Shown here: positions 1 to 11,896 of the stretch, piece by piece
Layout: the number at the start of each line of letters is the position of its first letter
Position numbering within the stretch: the stretch's first letter is position 1
Assembly (NCBI GenBank): GCA_023014485.1
Contig: JAJOZX010009455.1
Span: forward strand, 1-64,000
Source of the DNA: Bathynomus jamesi
Lineage: Eukaryota; Arthropoda; Malacostraca; Isopoda; Cirolanidae
Direction: 5' to 3'
DNA: 64,000 nucleotides
Notes under the pieces: model-generated
What the model was told of the DNA's origin: nothing
Database searches by the model: none
What the model saw: only the letters and a program-made list of their open reading frames with translations
Translations under genes and position numbers: made by a program

Positions 1-78
1 TGGTGAAATAACAAGGATATTTTGTCAAGCAAGGGGTTCACACACTTGCCTTGAGGAAGCCCAATCGCAGCATCTCTA

Positions 79-410
79 CAGAGACATGTAAGAAGTAAAT
101 AGACAGCCCAGATTTTGCTGTAACAATTTGGCGTAAAAGATTCAATAATTCTGATCGTGTTGCTGGTTTTTTTGGGCTTTTTACGTAAAGTCTTGTCTAG
201 TATTGCCCACACGTGTTTCTATGGGTTCATGTCAGGAGACTGACTCTGCCAAGGAAGTCGTTTGATACCATTTCGCTCCTCCCATTCTTTCGTCTTTTTT
301 GCAGTGTGGCATGGGGCTCCATCTTCCATGAACAGGCAGCTGTCTTTTTCAATTTGACCACTTGAGAATATTGGCATAAGTCCTTCTTCAAGGATAGAAA
401 TGTAGGAAAC
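79..410 (-). pseudogene. Tc1-like transposase, C-terminal fragment
   Basis: Minus-strand translation gives EDGAPCHTAK, which holds the second catalytic Asp of the DDE site, then WQSQSPDMNP, which holds the third catalytic position region, followed by HVWAILDKTLRKK. A stop codon falls just after MNP. The N-terminal DNA-binding domains and first catalytic Asp are absent. This is the catalytic end of a cut-and-paste transposase and is now inactive. Confidence 0.75.
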
Positions 411-499
411 GAATATTAGTCATAATAATGGCAAAAAAATTGGATGCATACATTTTACCATAAAATTAAGGGTGTCTATTTACTTCTTGCATGACTCTG
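79..499 (-). mobile_element. Internally deleted Tc1-like DNA transposon
   Basis: The ends form an inverted repeat of about 30 bp (outer part CAGAG, then a stretch ending AGAAGTAAATAGACA), each flanked by TA (77-78 and 500-501), the Tc1/mariner target duplication. Only the 3' part of a minus-strand transposase lies between them, so the element cannot move by itself. Confidence 0.75.
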
Positions 500-501
500 T
501 A

Positions 502-1107
502 GACTAGATGCTTGAAGATAATTTTTAGTAAATAAATACTTATGTATGAATGCATTATGTACATGCTAAAAAGTTACTAGATAAATAAGAAAATTATTTT
601 TTAGCAATAAATGCACACAGTATTTGTTCAGTTAATCCACAAATAATTATATTACAATACCAAATAAATATTACTGTAACCTATTTGTTGCCATGCATAT
701 TGTCACACTTCTGCCAATAATGTATAAAGAGTAACTAAGCTTTTTAGGAGATTGTAGACACCAATCAACAGGGAAGTACTCCAGGGAGGACATTAGGAAA
801 GATACGGTGTGCTGGAACTCCTGTTTCTTCTGTCACTGTCCTCTTTAGATCTTTTTCAGTGTCTCACCCTGTGAGCAGTCCAGCATGCTCTCAAACACAC
901 GCACTTCTCCCTCTATTCTTCACTACACATACATGCATTTTACACACTAAACAATCTTTCAAAACTTTTATAAAAAAATAAATAAATATGGCATCATGGG
1001 CCTTAGAGACCTTAGGTGGGGGGGGTCATTTTTGCGGGCACTCGCCCTTGTCCCCTCCTTCCTACATAAAAGCCCCTTTAAATTTCCATAAATCTTTGAG
1101 AAAATTA
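502..1107. other. AT-rich spacer, no gene seen
   Basis: No reading frame with recognisable protein similarity and no clear repeat structure apart from A/T-rich runs. Confidence 0.5.
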
Positions 1108-1814
1108 CAGGTGACCCTCGGTATACACGGGGGTTAGGTTCCTGAAAATGCCTGTGTAAATGGAAACCATGCATATGGGGACTAATATCTTATAGGAAAA
1201 AATATAATCAATCCCTAGACCAACTGACCCCCCTCCCTATGACCAACTGACCCCCCCTCCCTATGACCAACTATATTTCCTCATACATCACTAAAACACA
1301 CACTATACATACATACACACATACATGTATATTTATATATTAACTGCACATAATATTATTACTGCAGTAACAAGAAAAAAATGGTTTAACTTACAAATAA
1401 AGGTAGGCAGATTGGGTAGAGTTGCTGCGGACGATGTTTATTGGTGAGAGTGTTGTTATTTATTGTGATTATTTGTTGCAATTTATTTTTTTAATTGTAG
1501 TACTAATAAAGTATAACAATACATTGCAAAGAAGTTAAAATCATTAGAGATGCATACTATATTTAACATAACGATTAATTAAAATATTGGATAACATCCT
1601 TTATGTGATGTATAATTTGTAAATTTGCAAAATTGGTAATAGAATCCTTGCCACAATTAGGGTAGGGAGGGGAGGGGTAGAGCAACAGGCCACCACACAG
1701 CTGTGTCGGCTCAGGAAACCGTGTATGGATGAGATCCCCTCCCATGTATATGGGGGGTGGGGAGCAATACCAAAACAGTGTATAGCTGAAACTGTATATA
1801 CAGAGGGTCACCTG
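1108..1814. mobile_element. Tigger/pogo-like MITE
   Basis: Left end CAGGTGACCCTCGGTATA and right end TATACAGAGGGTCACCTG are near-perfect inverted repeats. The left flank is TA; the right flank is CA, a possible one-base change. The terminal style (CAG, then ACCTCG/CCCTCG and TTAGGTTCC) is that of pogo/Tigger-type elements. No transposase remains. A short tandem repeat (ccaactgacc... unit of about 23 bp, roughly 2.3 copies) lies at 1219-1272. Confidence 0.7.
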
Positions 1815-1988
1815 CATGACTCCAGATTTGAAAAAATTTACTGGAGCACAGCTCTGAATTTACTTTTTTTTCCCTTACACCACTAGATAGGTTAATGATA
1901 GTAAACTCTTGAATTGACGACATACCAATTACAAATTGTTTTAGCTAAACATAATACAATAATGTACAGTTTATAACTCACCTTAAGT

Positions 1989-4538
1989 TTATTTATTCAT
2001 TGCAGCAGCAACAGTGGACGATGTTAGACCTTGCATGTAGGCATTTGTTGTGAATTTATCGCCATGTATGCTTGGCCACTGATCAATGGCTTTCTGTGTG
2101 ATCATTACAGCAGATCTAGTGCCTGGAGCTGGACCCTCCTTCACAATTCTGCACAGCTTAGTCAAATGAGATGGCTTAATGGATCCTTTGTGTTCAACAA
2201 TGTAAACAAGAATGGAGAATGTCCCTTCAGCTGGTGCTTCACTCCAGGCAGTTGATCCATCTTTATCAAAATGCTTTAATCTCTCTGTGATTCCTTTCCA
2301 CAGCTGTTCTATATATTCTGTCAGCCAATTTATCACTGAGTCTTTTGTAAAACTACTTTCAGATCTGGTTCTGGATGGTCTAGCAACTTCAGCAACCTGG
2401 TAGTAATCAGAACGTTTCTTGATGTATTTGTAAACTTCATTTAGGATGTAATCCTCAGCTGTTAGTTCCTTTTGCTGCCCTGTGGTATCGTGCTTAAATT
2501 CAGAAACTACATCATTTGCATTTCCTCCATTAGCTAATTTGGAAATTGTTTCCATCACTCTTAACATAACAGTTTTCCCTCCTTCTTTATAAAATATATT
2601 TTCTACAAATTCTGCACTAACTGTGGTTTTTTGAGCTACTTGCAACATAATCTTTGTTACATAGGAAATCAATACATAGAACTTGGCACTAATTTCTTTC
2701 TCTTGTGGATGATCAAAAAAAAACAATTTTCCACAAATCTGTCAAATTGATCAAATTCGTAATTAACCATGCGAGTATCAGATTTGAGTTTTGGTCTCTT
2801 AAAACCAATGATATTGTCAAGAACCATATTGGTATAGTCAAGGCCTGATCTCAGATTTGAAGTGTGATTCTGAATAAAGTCTAAAAGCTCACTTAGTTTA
2901 CAAATTTTCTTCAATGCATCAACGTGGGCTCTGTTCACAAGATGCATTAAGTCCCATCGAAATTTGAAATTTTCTCCAAACAACTTTTTCATTTCGTTTT
3001 TAAATGGCTCGTTGTCCTTACAAAAAGCCCCATCTCCAACCATTCCAGATACCTTGGATTTAATTGCTTCTTCAGATAGTTTCGTGATTAGGAGACTTCA
3101 ACACATCAAAAATTTCATTGGCCAAATAAACTCCTGATTTGCTGCGTACTAAATTTATCCCAGCAAGTTTTACAGTCTTATCTTCTTCACTCATAACTAA
3201 TACAACTAGCATGCTTAATCCAAAAATTGTTCCAATGTCAGCTGTTATTGTTACTGAAGTTTGTTCTAAGAACCACTTTACATTTTGTTCTTTAAGTTGA
3301 TATCTAATAGCTCACAAATTGTCTCGCACGCATGTGTGCTATGATTCAAATTTCCAACCTCACAACCTGACCTATGTAATACAGCTAGAAGTACTGGATA
3401 TAGAGCCCATGCAGTGTTTGTTTTCATTATGTAGTATAAGATGTTGCCACATAATTCTTCTATGCATTTAGTAGTGTTCCGAGAAGATGTTTTCATCACT
3501 TCATAAACAGCAGCTCTTTGATGATGCTGAAGTTTAATTAAATGTCTCTTCAGGTGGGTTTTCAGATTTCTAAACCATCTCTCTTGATTTTCTCCTTGTT
3601 TGCATACATAGGTTAAATCTTTAACATTGAAGTAACCTTTTATGTTAGAATGTTTGTCTGAAGCACATGCTTTGGGGTCTGTGCAAGCTATGCAATATAA
3701 TGTAAACATTTTATCATCAGAAGCATCATCAATATCTTCTTGATTATCATCATCTTCATCCTCAACAGCTATATCTACATCAGGCATATTAGTGTCACTA
3801 TTTGCAATGTTTTCCATTATATCACTTGGTACTGAAAATGAATCATCAGCATGCCCTAGATCCTTCTTTTCCACCAATTTGAATGTAGATTTGATCAAAT
3901 CATTGTTCAGGATTTCTTGTATTGATTTACACTTGCTTAAATGGGCTATGGAAATGTCAAATTTGTTGCTTTTTGCTTTGTTAGATTTGGATGCAACACT
4001 TTAACTTGAAGGCATATTTTGACTTCTCTTTATTAACCACAACAGCTTGGTGAGTTTCTTTTGTTAGGCGCAAAATTGCATTCAATGTCTTCTGGATTTG
4101 GGAATTTTCAAATTCCTCTAAAGCAGTTTTGTTAGTCTGATGCGCAGATTCCTCATTTACCTTTTGTTTCTTAGGTGGAGGAGAAGCACTTTCTTCAGTC
4201 TGTGAAACATCTAGTGAAAAAGTTTAATTTTCTAGATTAGCAGTTGATGAAGTTGGTTCATTTTTCTGAGGTCTAGCACTAGCACATTTTGTGAACAAAC
4301 TAAATGACTGCTTTGCTGTATCTCTTTGCTGCACTTCATCCTGGTATTTCTTTACTGCAATATCTAAGCTGTGGGCCCAAACTCTGGGACCTCTTGTATT
4401 GTAACAAATATTTTTTTTGGAATTAAAATGTTCCTCCCAGTTTTGCTTCTTTGAATATTTGTTCTTGCATTGACCACAAAAGTAACCCCTTTTAACACCC
4501 TCACTTTTCTCTCCAACTTCATCAATATTAGGATCCAT
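1989..4538 (-). pseudogene. hAT-like transposase, frameshifted but nearly full length
   Basis: Four minus-strand blocks read in order: 4538-4224 starts at a Met and has a possible zinc-binding pair (CGQCKNKY); 3990-3278 is an acidic linker and a basic domain; about 3270-2669 contains TADIGT and VGDGAFC followed by WDLMHLVNRAH, which fits the first two Asp of a hAT RNase-H-like core; 2726-1989 is the C-terminal part. The blocks are joined only through frameshifts or stops near 4220, 3990, 3280, 3060 and 2710. No terminal repeats or TSD were located. It could instead be a decayed domesticated hAT-derived gene. Assignment to hAT is moderate; assignment as transposase-derived is stronger. Confidence 0.55.
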
Positions 4539-4564
4539 TATTGATTATTGACTACCTGAAAAAA

Positions 4565-4725
4565 TACAAAATAAGTAAAAGTTAGTAAATATAGTATGGT
4601 AAGTGAGTAAAAGTAAGTAAATATAGTACAATGAAAGTAAGTAAAAGTAAGTGCTTTAAACTTAGTAAAAGTAAGGAAGAGTAAGTAAAAGTAGGTAAGT
4701 AAAAGTAAGTTTAAACTTAACTAAA
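4565..4725. repeat. Degenerate AAAAGTAAGT minisatellite
   Basis: About fifteen imperfect copies of AAAAGTAAGT or AGTAAGTAAA follow the hAT-like reading frame on its 5' side. They may be subterminal repeats of that element or simple slippage. Confidence 0.6.
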
Positions 4726-5577
4726 CTTTTCAATTCTAGAGTCATGGTGGATTACTTAAAACCGCACAAGTAATTATCTGGCCAATTTATCAAACCTGGC
4801 CGAGATCAATGGAACATAGTCCAATCCTGATAATTTTATATTAAAAAAATATACGTTTTAATAAAATTTTAATTATCAAAACATTGAAGCTTAACAAAAA
4901 ATAAAAATAATTGTTAAATATGGAATTACCAACTAAACTTAAAATAACTAAATTTGTAATTTAAAAAAATTGGTTTGTACAAGAATGTATACGCAAAAAA
5001 ATTGCATAACGTCTAGCGGATGAACAAAACCCAAACTCAAATTTACTTTTCTCATGGTCAAATTTACTGGAGCAATGCTCCCAAGATCCCAGGAATCTGG
5101 AGTCATGGTCACCAGTATGCTTTTCAGCACAAAATATGAATGGTAGAGGGATGCCTGGAGTGCAGGTTTGATTGTGTGTGTGGTTCAGATGTACCACATG
5201 ATGATTGCTGTGTAATTTGGCCATCTTCACCAAATCTTCCAAAATTTTCCTATTTTGACACGCAGAAAAATAGCCAAATTATTGTGACAGCCAAAATAAC
5301 AAGTGTTGATTTAGCAGGGTCTGAGTGTACTTAGCTTGGTCAGTATCAAATTCCTGATGCTGCCACATACATGTAGTCACACTTATTTTATTATAAATAA
5401 ATAATGCATATTTGACTGTTTATTATTATTTTCACTAGGGTGTGGTCAAAAAGTAGCAAAATAATCCAGTTCTACTTGTAGTACTTATTCCTACATTATT
5501 AGCAATCAAATAAAAGAACTGTGAATTGAATCAATGCACTTTTACTATCCCACCACTAAAGATGATGTAACAAGATA
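4726..5577. other. Spacer, no gene seen
   Basis: No recognisable protein. Minus-strand frames of 60-93 codons are present but have no family motif and no codon structure I would trust. Confidence 0.4.
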
Positions 5578-5913
5578 CAGGAATACCTCGAAATTCGTCA
5601 TTAATTCATTCCGGAATAACACGATGAAATACAAAATGACGAAGTTCAAGGAAGATTATAACATGTTTCAATGAGAAAACATTTTACTGTATGATGTTAT
5701 TAAACAGATTAATTAATCAAATTCTACTCATTTTTCAGCAAAATATAATGTATATTGCATTGGTAAACAGTTGAATTTCATCAATTTTGATCATTTCTTT
5801 TCACATTTTTCAAAAAAAGATGAATCTGTGAATATGGATGATGGATTGCGAAACTATAGGTAGTAAAAGATTGACAATGAATCTGCAAAATGACAAATTT
5901 TGAGGTATTCCTG
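5578..5913. mobile_element. Tigger/pogo-like MITE, 336 bp
   Basis: Left end CAGGAATACCTCGAAATT is matched by right end AAATTTTGAGGTATTCCTG. TA precedes the left end; CA follows the right. The ACCTCG subterminal motif is typical of pogo/Tigger MITEs. No coding capacity. Confidence 0.75.
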
Positions 5914-6757
5914 CATTAGTTTCTTGCTTTTGCCTGCTTCATTCATGTTGTATTGTTCTATACAGTATACACCTTTTTTTCCTCACACAGCTACTCAATA
6001 ACTGAAAGCAACAACTTAGCTACTGAATTTGTGATTTACAGATATGTACATTTGCACTCATCATTTGGAGGACACTCTTGAGAATAGATAGTGACACCTG
6101 GCATATATTTGTTGTGTACACTACAAATGGTTGCAACATTTTATGAATGAATCTGGGGCTTAGTGAGTGAGTGCTGATTGGTTGGTTGGTTGACTCATTG
6201 CCAAATGTCTTTAGAATATAATTATTTCCATTCATCACTGGTTTACGTATTATGAAGGAAGCATAAATGAATAATTAAATATAAATTCAAGAAGTGGATA
6301 TAGTGTATATTAACAATGAAGTGAATAAAAAATGGTCTAAAAACTACAAAAAAAAACCTTTGATGTGATAACAGTGTTCAAGGTATTGGCAAGCCTGTAA
6401 TCCTCTATTTAACTGACATTTCAATGAATAAACACCAACACATAACATGCAATAACACATGTTAAACATTGTCAGCATGTTCAATTTACCATCTCCCAGA
6501 TAAGACATATTGGTTGAATGCAACTTAACATGTAAATGGTATTTATCAGCTTAAAAGGAAGCCAATATATTGCATCATCGTGTCTCTCATACACTTGCAA
6601 GAGTACTACCTGAGTTTTCTATATTATGGTTGTACCATTAGAATTGCCAATTGAATGAAGATGAGTGAAAATAGCCACTAGCCCACACATCATTGTTTGA
6701 AAAACACTGCCACAGATACTGTACATATATGCAGACTTTGTCAGTATGTAATGGTCT
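5914..6757. other. AT-rich spacer, no gene seen
   Basis: No recognised protein or structured repeat. Confidence 0.4.
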
Positions 6758-7139
6758 GTGTAGCACAGTAGGTTCCAAAGTGAAGTGGGGGTAATTTTGA
6801 CATTTCCTGGGGGTAAAAAGGAATTCCTGAAAATTGTTTTTTTAGTTAGACTGTTTAACTGTTTAGGTTGTGGTCACAGTGTTACAAAAGACGAATGGCT
6901 ACACCACAAGGAAAATTATAAAGACTTTCTGAGACTGACATGGTGTGCTCATAGTAGCGTGTTGGCTAAAGAATAACTAAAAATTGAATTTCTGCCTACA
7001 GAACCTAGTTTAATCTAGATTGTGTAGGCACTGTATGTCAAATCCACAATCAACATCCTTATTAGGGACAGTAAATGAATTAGTACATATTTAATATACA
7101 GCCATGCTTTAAAAAAAAAAAAAAAAAAAATAAAAAATA

Positions 7140-7470
7140 AAAAAATATCACTTATCACACTGTGAAAAGCAGTGACTCACCTGAACTGAAAGCAGAATTC
7201 CTAAAAATGCAGCAAGATTTTATTCTGAAGTTTGAGTTTGCAGAAAAAAGTCAAGACATTTTTGGCAAAGGTGGATGGGGAGTATCTTTTGCTCACTAAA
7301 GATGCAAAGAAAGTGCTGGTGCCTTTTGTGACAAGTTATCATTGTGAGGCAGGCTTTTCAGCAATGATGGTCATAAAAAACAAACTGAAATCACTGCACA
7401 TTGAGCGAAACTGAACCCAGAATTCAGGTGCTATTTCAGCAGAAACAGTTGCATCCCTTGCACTAGACTA
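7140..7470 (+). pseudogene. hAT transposase C-terminal fragment (Buster/ZBED5-like)
   Basis: Plus-strand translation includes AKKVLVPFVTSYHCEAGFSA followed by MMVIKNKLKSLHIERN. This matches the C-terminal dimerisation region of hAT transposases of the kind that gave rise to ZBED5-like genes (pattern LPF.T.Y.CE.GFSA). Stops follow at 7414. An upstream frame at 6785-6976, which contains an isolated C and H rich stretch, may be the 5' end of the same gene. The mariner insertion lies just downstream. Confidence 0.7.
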
Positions 7471-7532
7471 GTAGTTGGTGGTGATGCATTTTACTTGCTT
7501 CTTATGTAATGTTGTAGCTAAGGCACTGTATA

Positions 7533-8413
7533 CAGGGTGTACATAAAGTCAGGATCTATTTTTGTGAAGAACTTGGAAATTATATGGAATTCAATCATAA
7601 AATGATAAAGTGGTAACATTTATTAAATAATTAAGAGGAGGATTCGACGTGATGCCCATCAGTATCCCTGCACAGCTCAAATCATTCGCAGCATTTCTAA
7701 ACACATTCTGGAGCATTTGCGGGGTTATGTTATCTGCAGCAGTTCGTATACGTAAGTTTTCAAGACTCGTAATCTTCGTCTGATAGACGTGCGATTTGAT
7801 AAAGCCCCATACAAAGAAATCTAAAGGGGTTAAATCTGGTGATCTCGCTGGCCAAAGTCTGTTGCTTCCACGTCCAATCCAGCAAGTTGGAAAACGTCCA
7901 TTTAGATTATCCTGAACAATTTTGGCATAGTGACAAGGAGCACCATCATGTGATAGACGACGGTACTAACAATCCTATCCCCATCGTCTATCAATATGAT
8001 GGTGCTCCTTGTCACTATGCCAAAATTGTTCAGGATTATCTAAATGGACGTTTTCCAAATCACTGGATAGGACGCAGAAGCAACAGACCTTGGCCAGTGA
8101 GATCACCAGATTTAACCCCTTTAGATTTCTTTGCATGGGGCTTTATCAAATCGCACGTCTATCAGATGAAGATTACGAGTCTTGAAAACTTACGTATACG
8201 AACTGCTGCAGATAACATAACCCCGCAAATGCTCCAGAATGTGTTTAGAAATGCTGCGGAATGATTTGAGCTGTGCAGGGATACTGATGGGCGTCACGTC
8301 GAATCCTACTCTTAATTATTTAATAAATGTTACCACTTTATCATTTTATGATTGAATTCCATATAATTTCCAAGTCCTTCACAAAAATAGATCCTGACTT
8401 TATGTATATCCTG
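7533..8413. mobile_element. Fold-back mariner: two 3' halves head to head
   Basis: Ends CAGGGTGTACATAAAGTC and its inverse are flanked by TA. The inverted arms are not limited to the termini: the left arm (to about 7965) and right arm (from about 7978) are both copies of the transposase 3' half in opposite orientation, so the whole 880 bp can fold back on itself. The centre is near 7972. It lies inside the hAT element 6766-8572 and is therefore younger. Confidence 0.8.
7975..8264 (+). pseudogene. Mariner-type transposase, C-terminal catalytic part
   Basis: Translation includes YQYDGAPCHYAK (second catalytic Asp), FPNHWIGRRS, WPVRSPDLTPLDFFAWGFIK (third catalytic Asp) and ends near FRNAAE. 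This is the IS630/Tc1/mariner C-terminal catalytic region. The first Asp and the helix-turn-helix domains are absent. The open frame starts artificially in the opposite arm at 7839; real similarity begins about 7975. A second, inverted copy of the same region lies at about 7625-7965 on the minus strand, with different point changes. Confidence 0.75.
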
Positions 8414-8741
8414 TATATAGATATATACGAGTATTATGTCTATAAAATTTGAATAATTATTCTCATGTTCAGTAAAATGAAGTTTTAGACTGTACTTTTT
8501 GCAGGGGGTTAATTTCCACTTGGTAATTAACCAAAATGGGTACGTAATCACAAAAAAGTTTGGGAACTGCTGGTGTAGCAGCTTAATGACCTTTTCCAAA
8601 CTATTTCCACATCCCAACAATTCCACCTGACTTTTAACGTATCACGTGACACCACATGATGTCATGACAGGTGTTAACAGGTATGGTGACAGAATAAGTG
8701 CACACTATTCCTGAACCTCATTGAAACAACTATTCTGCAGA

Positions 8742-9368
8742 ATGGATTATCATCACCAGAAAATTGCTGAAAGGGGAAGAATCATCGGCATGAAGGAGAG
8801 CGGGCTGTCTCCAACTCAAATTGCGAGAGAACTTGGAGTTTCTAGGAATGCTGTTTATATATGGTTGAAGAGGTGGCAAGAAGAAGGGAATCTATGAGAT
8901 CACTGCAGAATGGGGAAACCTCATCTGACAACTGCTGTGGATGATTGGAGGATCTGCGACGTTGCCAAAGCCCATCCCTTTACCAATGCCATTGCCATAA
9001 GGAACTAATTGCAGTTTGATGTTTTGGCAATGAAAATAAGGTGGTAACTACATGAAGCTGGGTCACACCATCAAACCCCAGCTATCAAGAATCAGGAACA
9101 GTGAGAAAATAGACTTTGATTTGTTCAGCAACGTGTTGACAAATGACTTGAGTTTTGAAGCAAGTGATATTTACTGATGAAAAGACCTTTTCCTCCACAT
9201 CCCATGGCTATCTTCAGTGTTGGAGGAGGAATAATACTCAATATACTCGACAGCACATCTATGAAGAAGCACTTAGTGGCCATGTCACTGGTAGCATGTG
9301 GGGATGGATTCATCTGTATGGTGTAGTAGAGCTCACCAAAATAGAAGGGAGGTTTACTGCAGATCAGT
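8742..9368 (+). pseudogene. Tc1-like transposase, N-terminal two thirds, broken
   Basis: Starting at ATG 8742 the frame reads a paired-like helix-turn-helix domain (ESGLSPTQIARELGVSRNAV) and then a stop at 8895, probably a CGA to TGA change because the frame continues as DHCRMGKPHLTTAVDD. Further stops occur near 9006. A downstream frame from about 9155 contains VIFTDEKTFSS (first catalytic Asp), TRQHIYEEALSGHVTGSMWG, and ends abruptly at RFTADQY where a Tigger-like terminus begins (9371). Tc1 family transposases are about 340 residues; the last third is lost. Confidence 0.8.
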
Positions 9369-9370
9369 AC

Positions 9371-9420
9371 AGGTATCCCTCATTTAATGATCATTCACTC
9401 AATGATCACTCACTTTAGCA
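9371..9420. repeat. Orphan Tigger-like terminus
   Basis: CAGGTATCCCTCATTTAATG preceded by TA interrupts the Tc1 pseudogene and resembles the left ends of the Tigger-like elements elsewhere in the window. I could not find its right-hand partner. Confidence 0.4.
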
Positions 9421-9637
9421 ACATTTTTTTAACATCTTTTCTTGTACAACACTTGGCCAAGTTGTAACATGGAACTTATTAGGTAATACAAAACAATTAT
9501 ATGCATTTATGCTGCTGCCTCAATACAAAACATTCTTCATTTCTAAATAATATTTCTCTCAGTGACTGTTTATTACTAATTTTGGGTGGAGTGAAGAAAT
9601 CAAAAGTGCCAGGATCAAAATTGAGGGGGGTCTAGAT

Positions 9638-11250
9638 CAGGGGTTTTCAAACTCTATTCTACGAGAACTTGATGGGGTTCCATGGGGCATGTCATGAGAC
9701 ACTGAGAAGGAGAGAGAGAGAGGTAAGATAAAATAATATCAACTGGCATGGATGAATTTATGATATATATTCTGTGAATTCAGTGATTGTGTTTTGAAAG
9801 GCATAGGCAAAGAGAGTGGGTGAGAGAAAATTTTAATTCAAACAATGAGATATTCAGAATACGTGTTGCCCTCTTGCAGCCACAGTAGGAAACAGGAGCC
9901 CATTTGGTAAACAAAAAACAGCTGATGACCACAAGCACTGAAAAGATTATGGTGCCCCCATATATATATATGTAATTCAAAATAAAAACAATACTAAACT
10001 GTAAAATAAATTTTATCTTCCGAAATGAAACAAAACTTCCATGTATACTGAAATTAAAATAGCTTTTTTCTAGATTTTCTGATTGCAAAATCCTGGATAA
10101 TTTCATCGAAGCTGACTCAGCGAAGCATGTCTGCTTCTATACACAATAGGGAAAGTGAATCAAGTCTATGCTGACATGTTGTTGTTCTCAGGGTTTTTTA
10201 TTCTTTTCAGCTGAGAAAAAGAGCATTCTATGGAGCAGATAGTAATCATCAATGTTAGAAAAATACATAGTGCAATATCTACATTTGGAAATACACACTG
10301 TATCCTGTTTTTCACTAGGGTGTCATGAAGATCAATGTGACTGAATTAAATTTTTCCTGTTTCATTAAACTTTGGGCACATATAATAGTGGAACTGCCAT
10401 AGTTCTCCACAGAGATTCAAGTCAACAGGGTATGAGTCAACTAGCTTTTGGGAACTGTGTGAATATTGTTCATCAGATAAGTCAAAATTGTTTAGAAAAG
10501 AAAATCTACTTGATACTTCTTTGTACACTTCACCTCTCCTCTCCTCTTCATATGAGTTTTAAGTGTACCAATTAGTGTAGTACATAAGTTGATACACAAA
10601 ATTTGTCTCTAGGATTCAATGCTGTTTCTGGTGCACTGCCATCATTTCCTTGTTTTGATTTTTCCCATGATGACTACTTCTATGCTTTCTTTGAAATATC
10701 AAATATCAAATTCTTTAAAAAAATGTTCATTTTTTTTTTGGTGCCCCTGCCTTGCTGGTGCCCTAAGCATGTGCTTAGTCTGCCTATTGGTTAATCCAGG
10801 CCTGCCCAAAGGAAAGCAATCACATCCAAGTCATTGAACATTTATTTGTTTGACTAACTATTAAAATTACTCCTCAATAACTGTAAAATTCCTCACTTTT
10901 AATTATTTTGCATTGAAAACTTTAATTTTATAATAAACATGATATTTTTTATACTTATAATTTCTTTTATGGTGACAGTAATGTGGGGAGGGCAATTTAA
11001 AATAAATAGGTCAATAAAAGTAAATTGTCTTTTTTTTCCTTATAAATTGCTAAACTTATAGTTTTTTTTTGTGAAATTCATATAACTATATAGGTAAATT
11101 TCATAAATTCCATAAATAAACTGCAGTGAGCATAAATTGTTTCATTACCATTTGCCTTATATCATTAAAATTTTACCTGTTGGTCAAAGTTCCATGAATT
11201 TTATTTTTTAAATAAAGGTTCCATGGCTTCAAAAAGTTTGAAAAACTCTG
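9638..11250 (-). mobile_element. hAT (Charlie-like) element, TSD nTCTAGAn type
   Basis: Left end CAGGGGTTTTCAAACT and right end AGTTTGAAAAACTCTG are inverted repeats. Flanks are GTCTAGAT (9630-9637) and GTCCAGAT (11251-11258), an 8-bp TSD with one change, of the nTCTAGAn kind preferred by several hAT lineages. Most of the interior is degraded. One transposase fragment is visible on the minus strand. Confidence 0.75.
10148..10262 (-). pseudogene. hAT transposase dimerisation-domain fragment
   Basis: The minus strand reads TLMITICSIECSFSQLKRIK followed by NPENNNMSA and a stop. This matches the pattern S.ERSFS.LKRIKN of hAT C termini. It supports the orientation given for the surrounding element. 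Confidence 0.6.
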
Positions 11251-11258
11251 GTCCAGAT

Positions 11259-11792
11259 AGTTGTCTTTTGTCCAGGATTAAACTTTAAAACCAATTTTGG
11301 GTTACATTCAAAACTGACTGCTACTGGCCAATTTATACAAATCGTATGTGCATGACCAAAATTTGAACCCAGTGACCTATCTCAGGTTCTGGACATGATA
11401 GAAAGACAATTTAAAAACTGTTCATGATGGATTTTTTACCTCTGAAGCAGATTAAAACATTTGCAGAGGGCTGCAGGGTCAATAATAATTTCTTAGCCCT
11501 TTTCTCCAAATATTTTGTTTATTTGAAATTATATTTTATATTTTTCTTTTCAGGTTGAATTTATAGAATTGATAATATGTGTATTTTGATAACCTTATTG
11601 CCAAAAAATACTGCAGAGCAGGATGTTAAGATGCAGTGACAGTTAAAATTCTTGATGGAGGTCATAGCTTTTCAAGCACAGACTCATTCCCCAATCAGAG
11701 ATGGGGTCATATCATTGTAATGGTAATTAATTATAATTAATTACAAAGCTCTTGTAATGATAAATGAAAGAAATTGTTTTACAGCTTTTTAG
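11259..11792. other. Spacer, no gene seen
   Basis: Nothing recognised except AT-rich sequence. A possible hAT-like end CAGAGATGG at about 11697 has no matching TSD. Confidence 0.35.
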
Positions 11793-11808
11793 AGAATTCT
11801 AATATTTT

Positions 11809-11883
11809 AGAACCTTATGGAACTTTCTAGAATGTGAGAGAATATTCTAGACAACTCCAGAACATTCTAGAATACTCCAGAAT
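11809..11883 (+). promoter_or_regulatory. Heat-shock element array (about 15 contiguous 5-bp units)
   Basis: Reading in steps of five from 11809, units alternate between nGAAn and nTTCn or close variants. A GAA-type unit occurs every 10 bp at 11809, 11819, 11829, 11839, 11849 (GAC variant), 11859, 11869 and 11879. TTC-type units between them are exact at 11824, 11844 and 11864 and degenerate at the others. Heat-shock factor binds at least three such alternating units; this array is far longer. It ends 14 bp before a TATA box. Confidence 0.75.
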
Positions 11884-11896
11884 TGGGAGAAAATAG

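Larger units (their letters stand above)
6766..8572 (+). mobile_element. hAT transposon remnant with perfect 8-bp TSD
   Basis: Left end CAGTAGGTTCCAAAGT is matched in inverted orientation by right end AAGTTTGGGAACTGCTG. The flanks are the identical 8-mer GTGTAGCA at 6758-6765 and 8573-8580, the TSD length of hAT elements. It carries a plus-strand C-terminal transposase fragment and is interrupted by a mariner fold-back at 7533-8413. Confidence 0.85.

Noticed and set aside
4961..5334. Overlapping frames of 60-93 codons on both strands
   Set aside because: No family motif, no Met context, AT-rich spacer; most likely chance.
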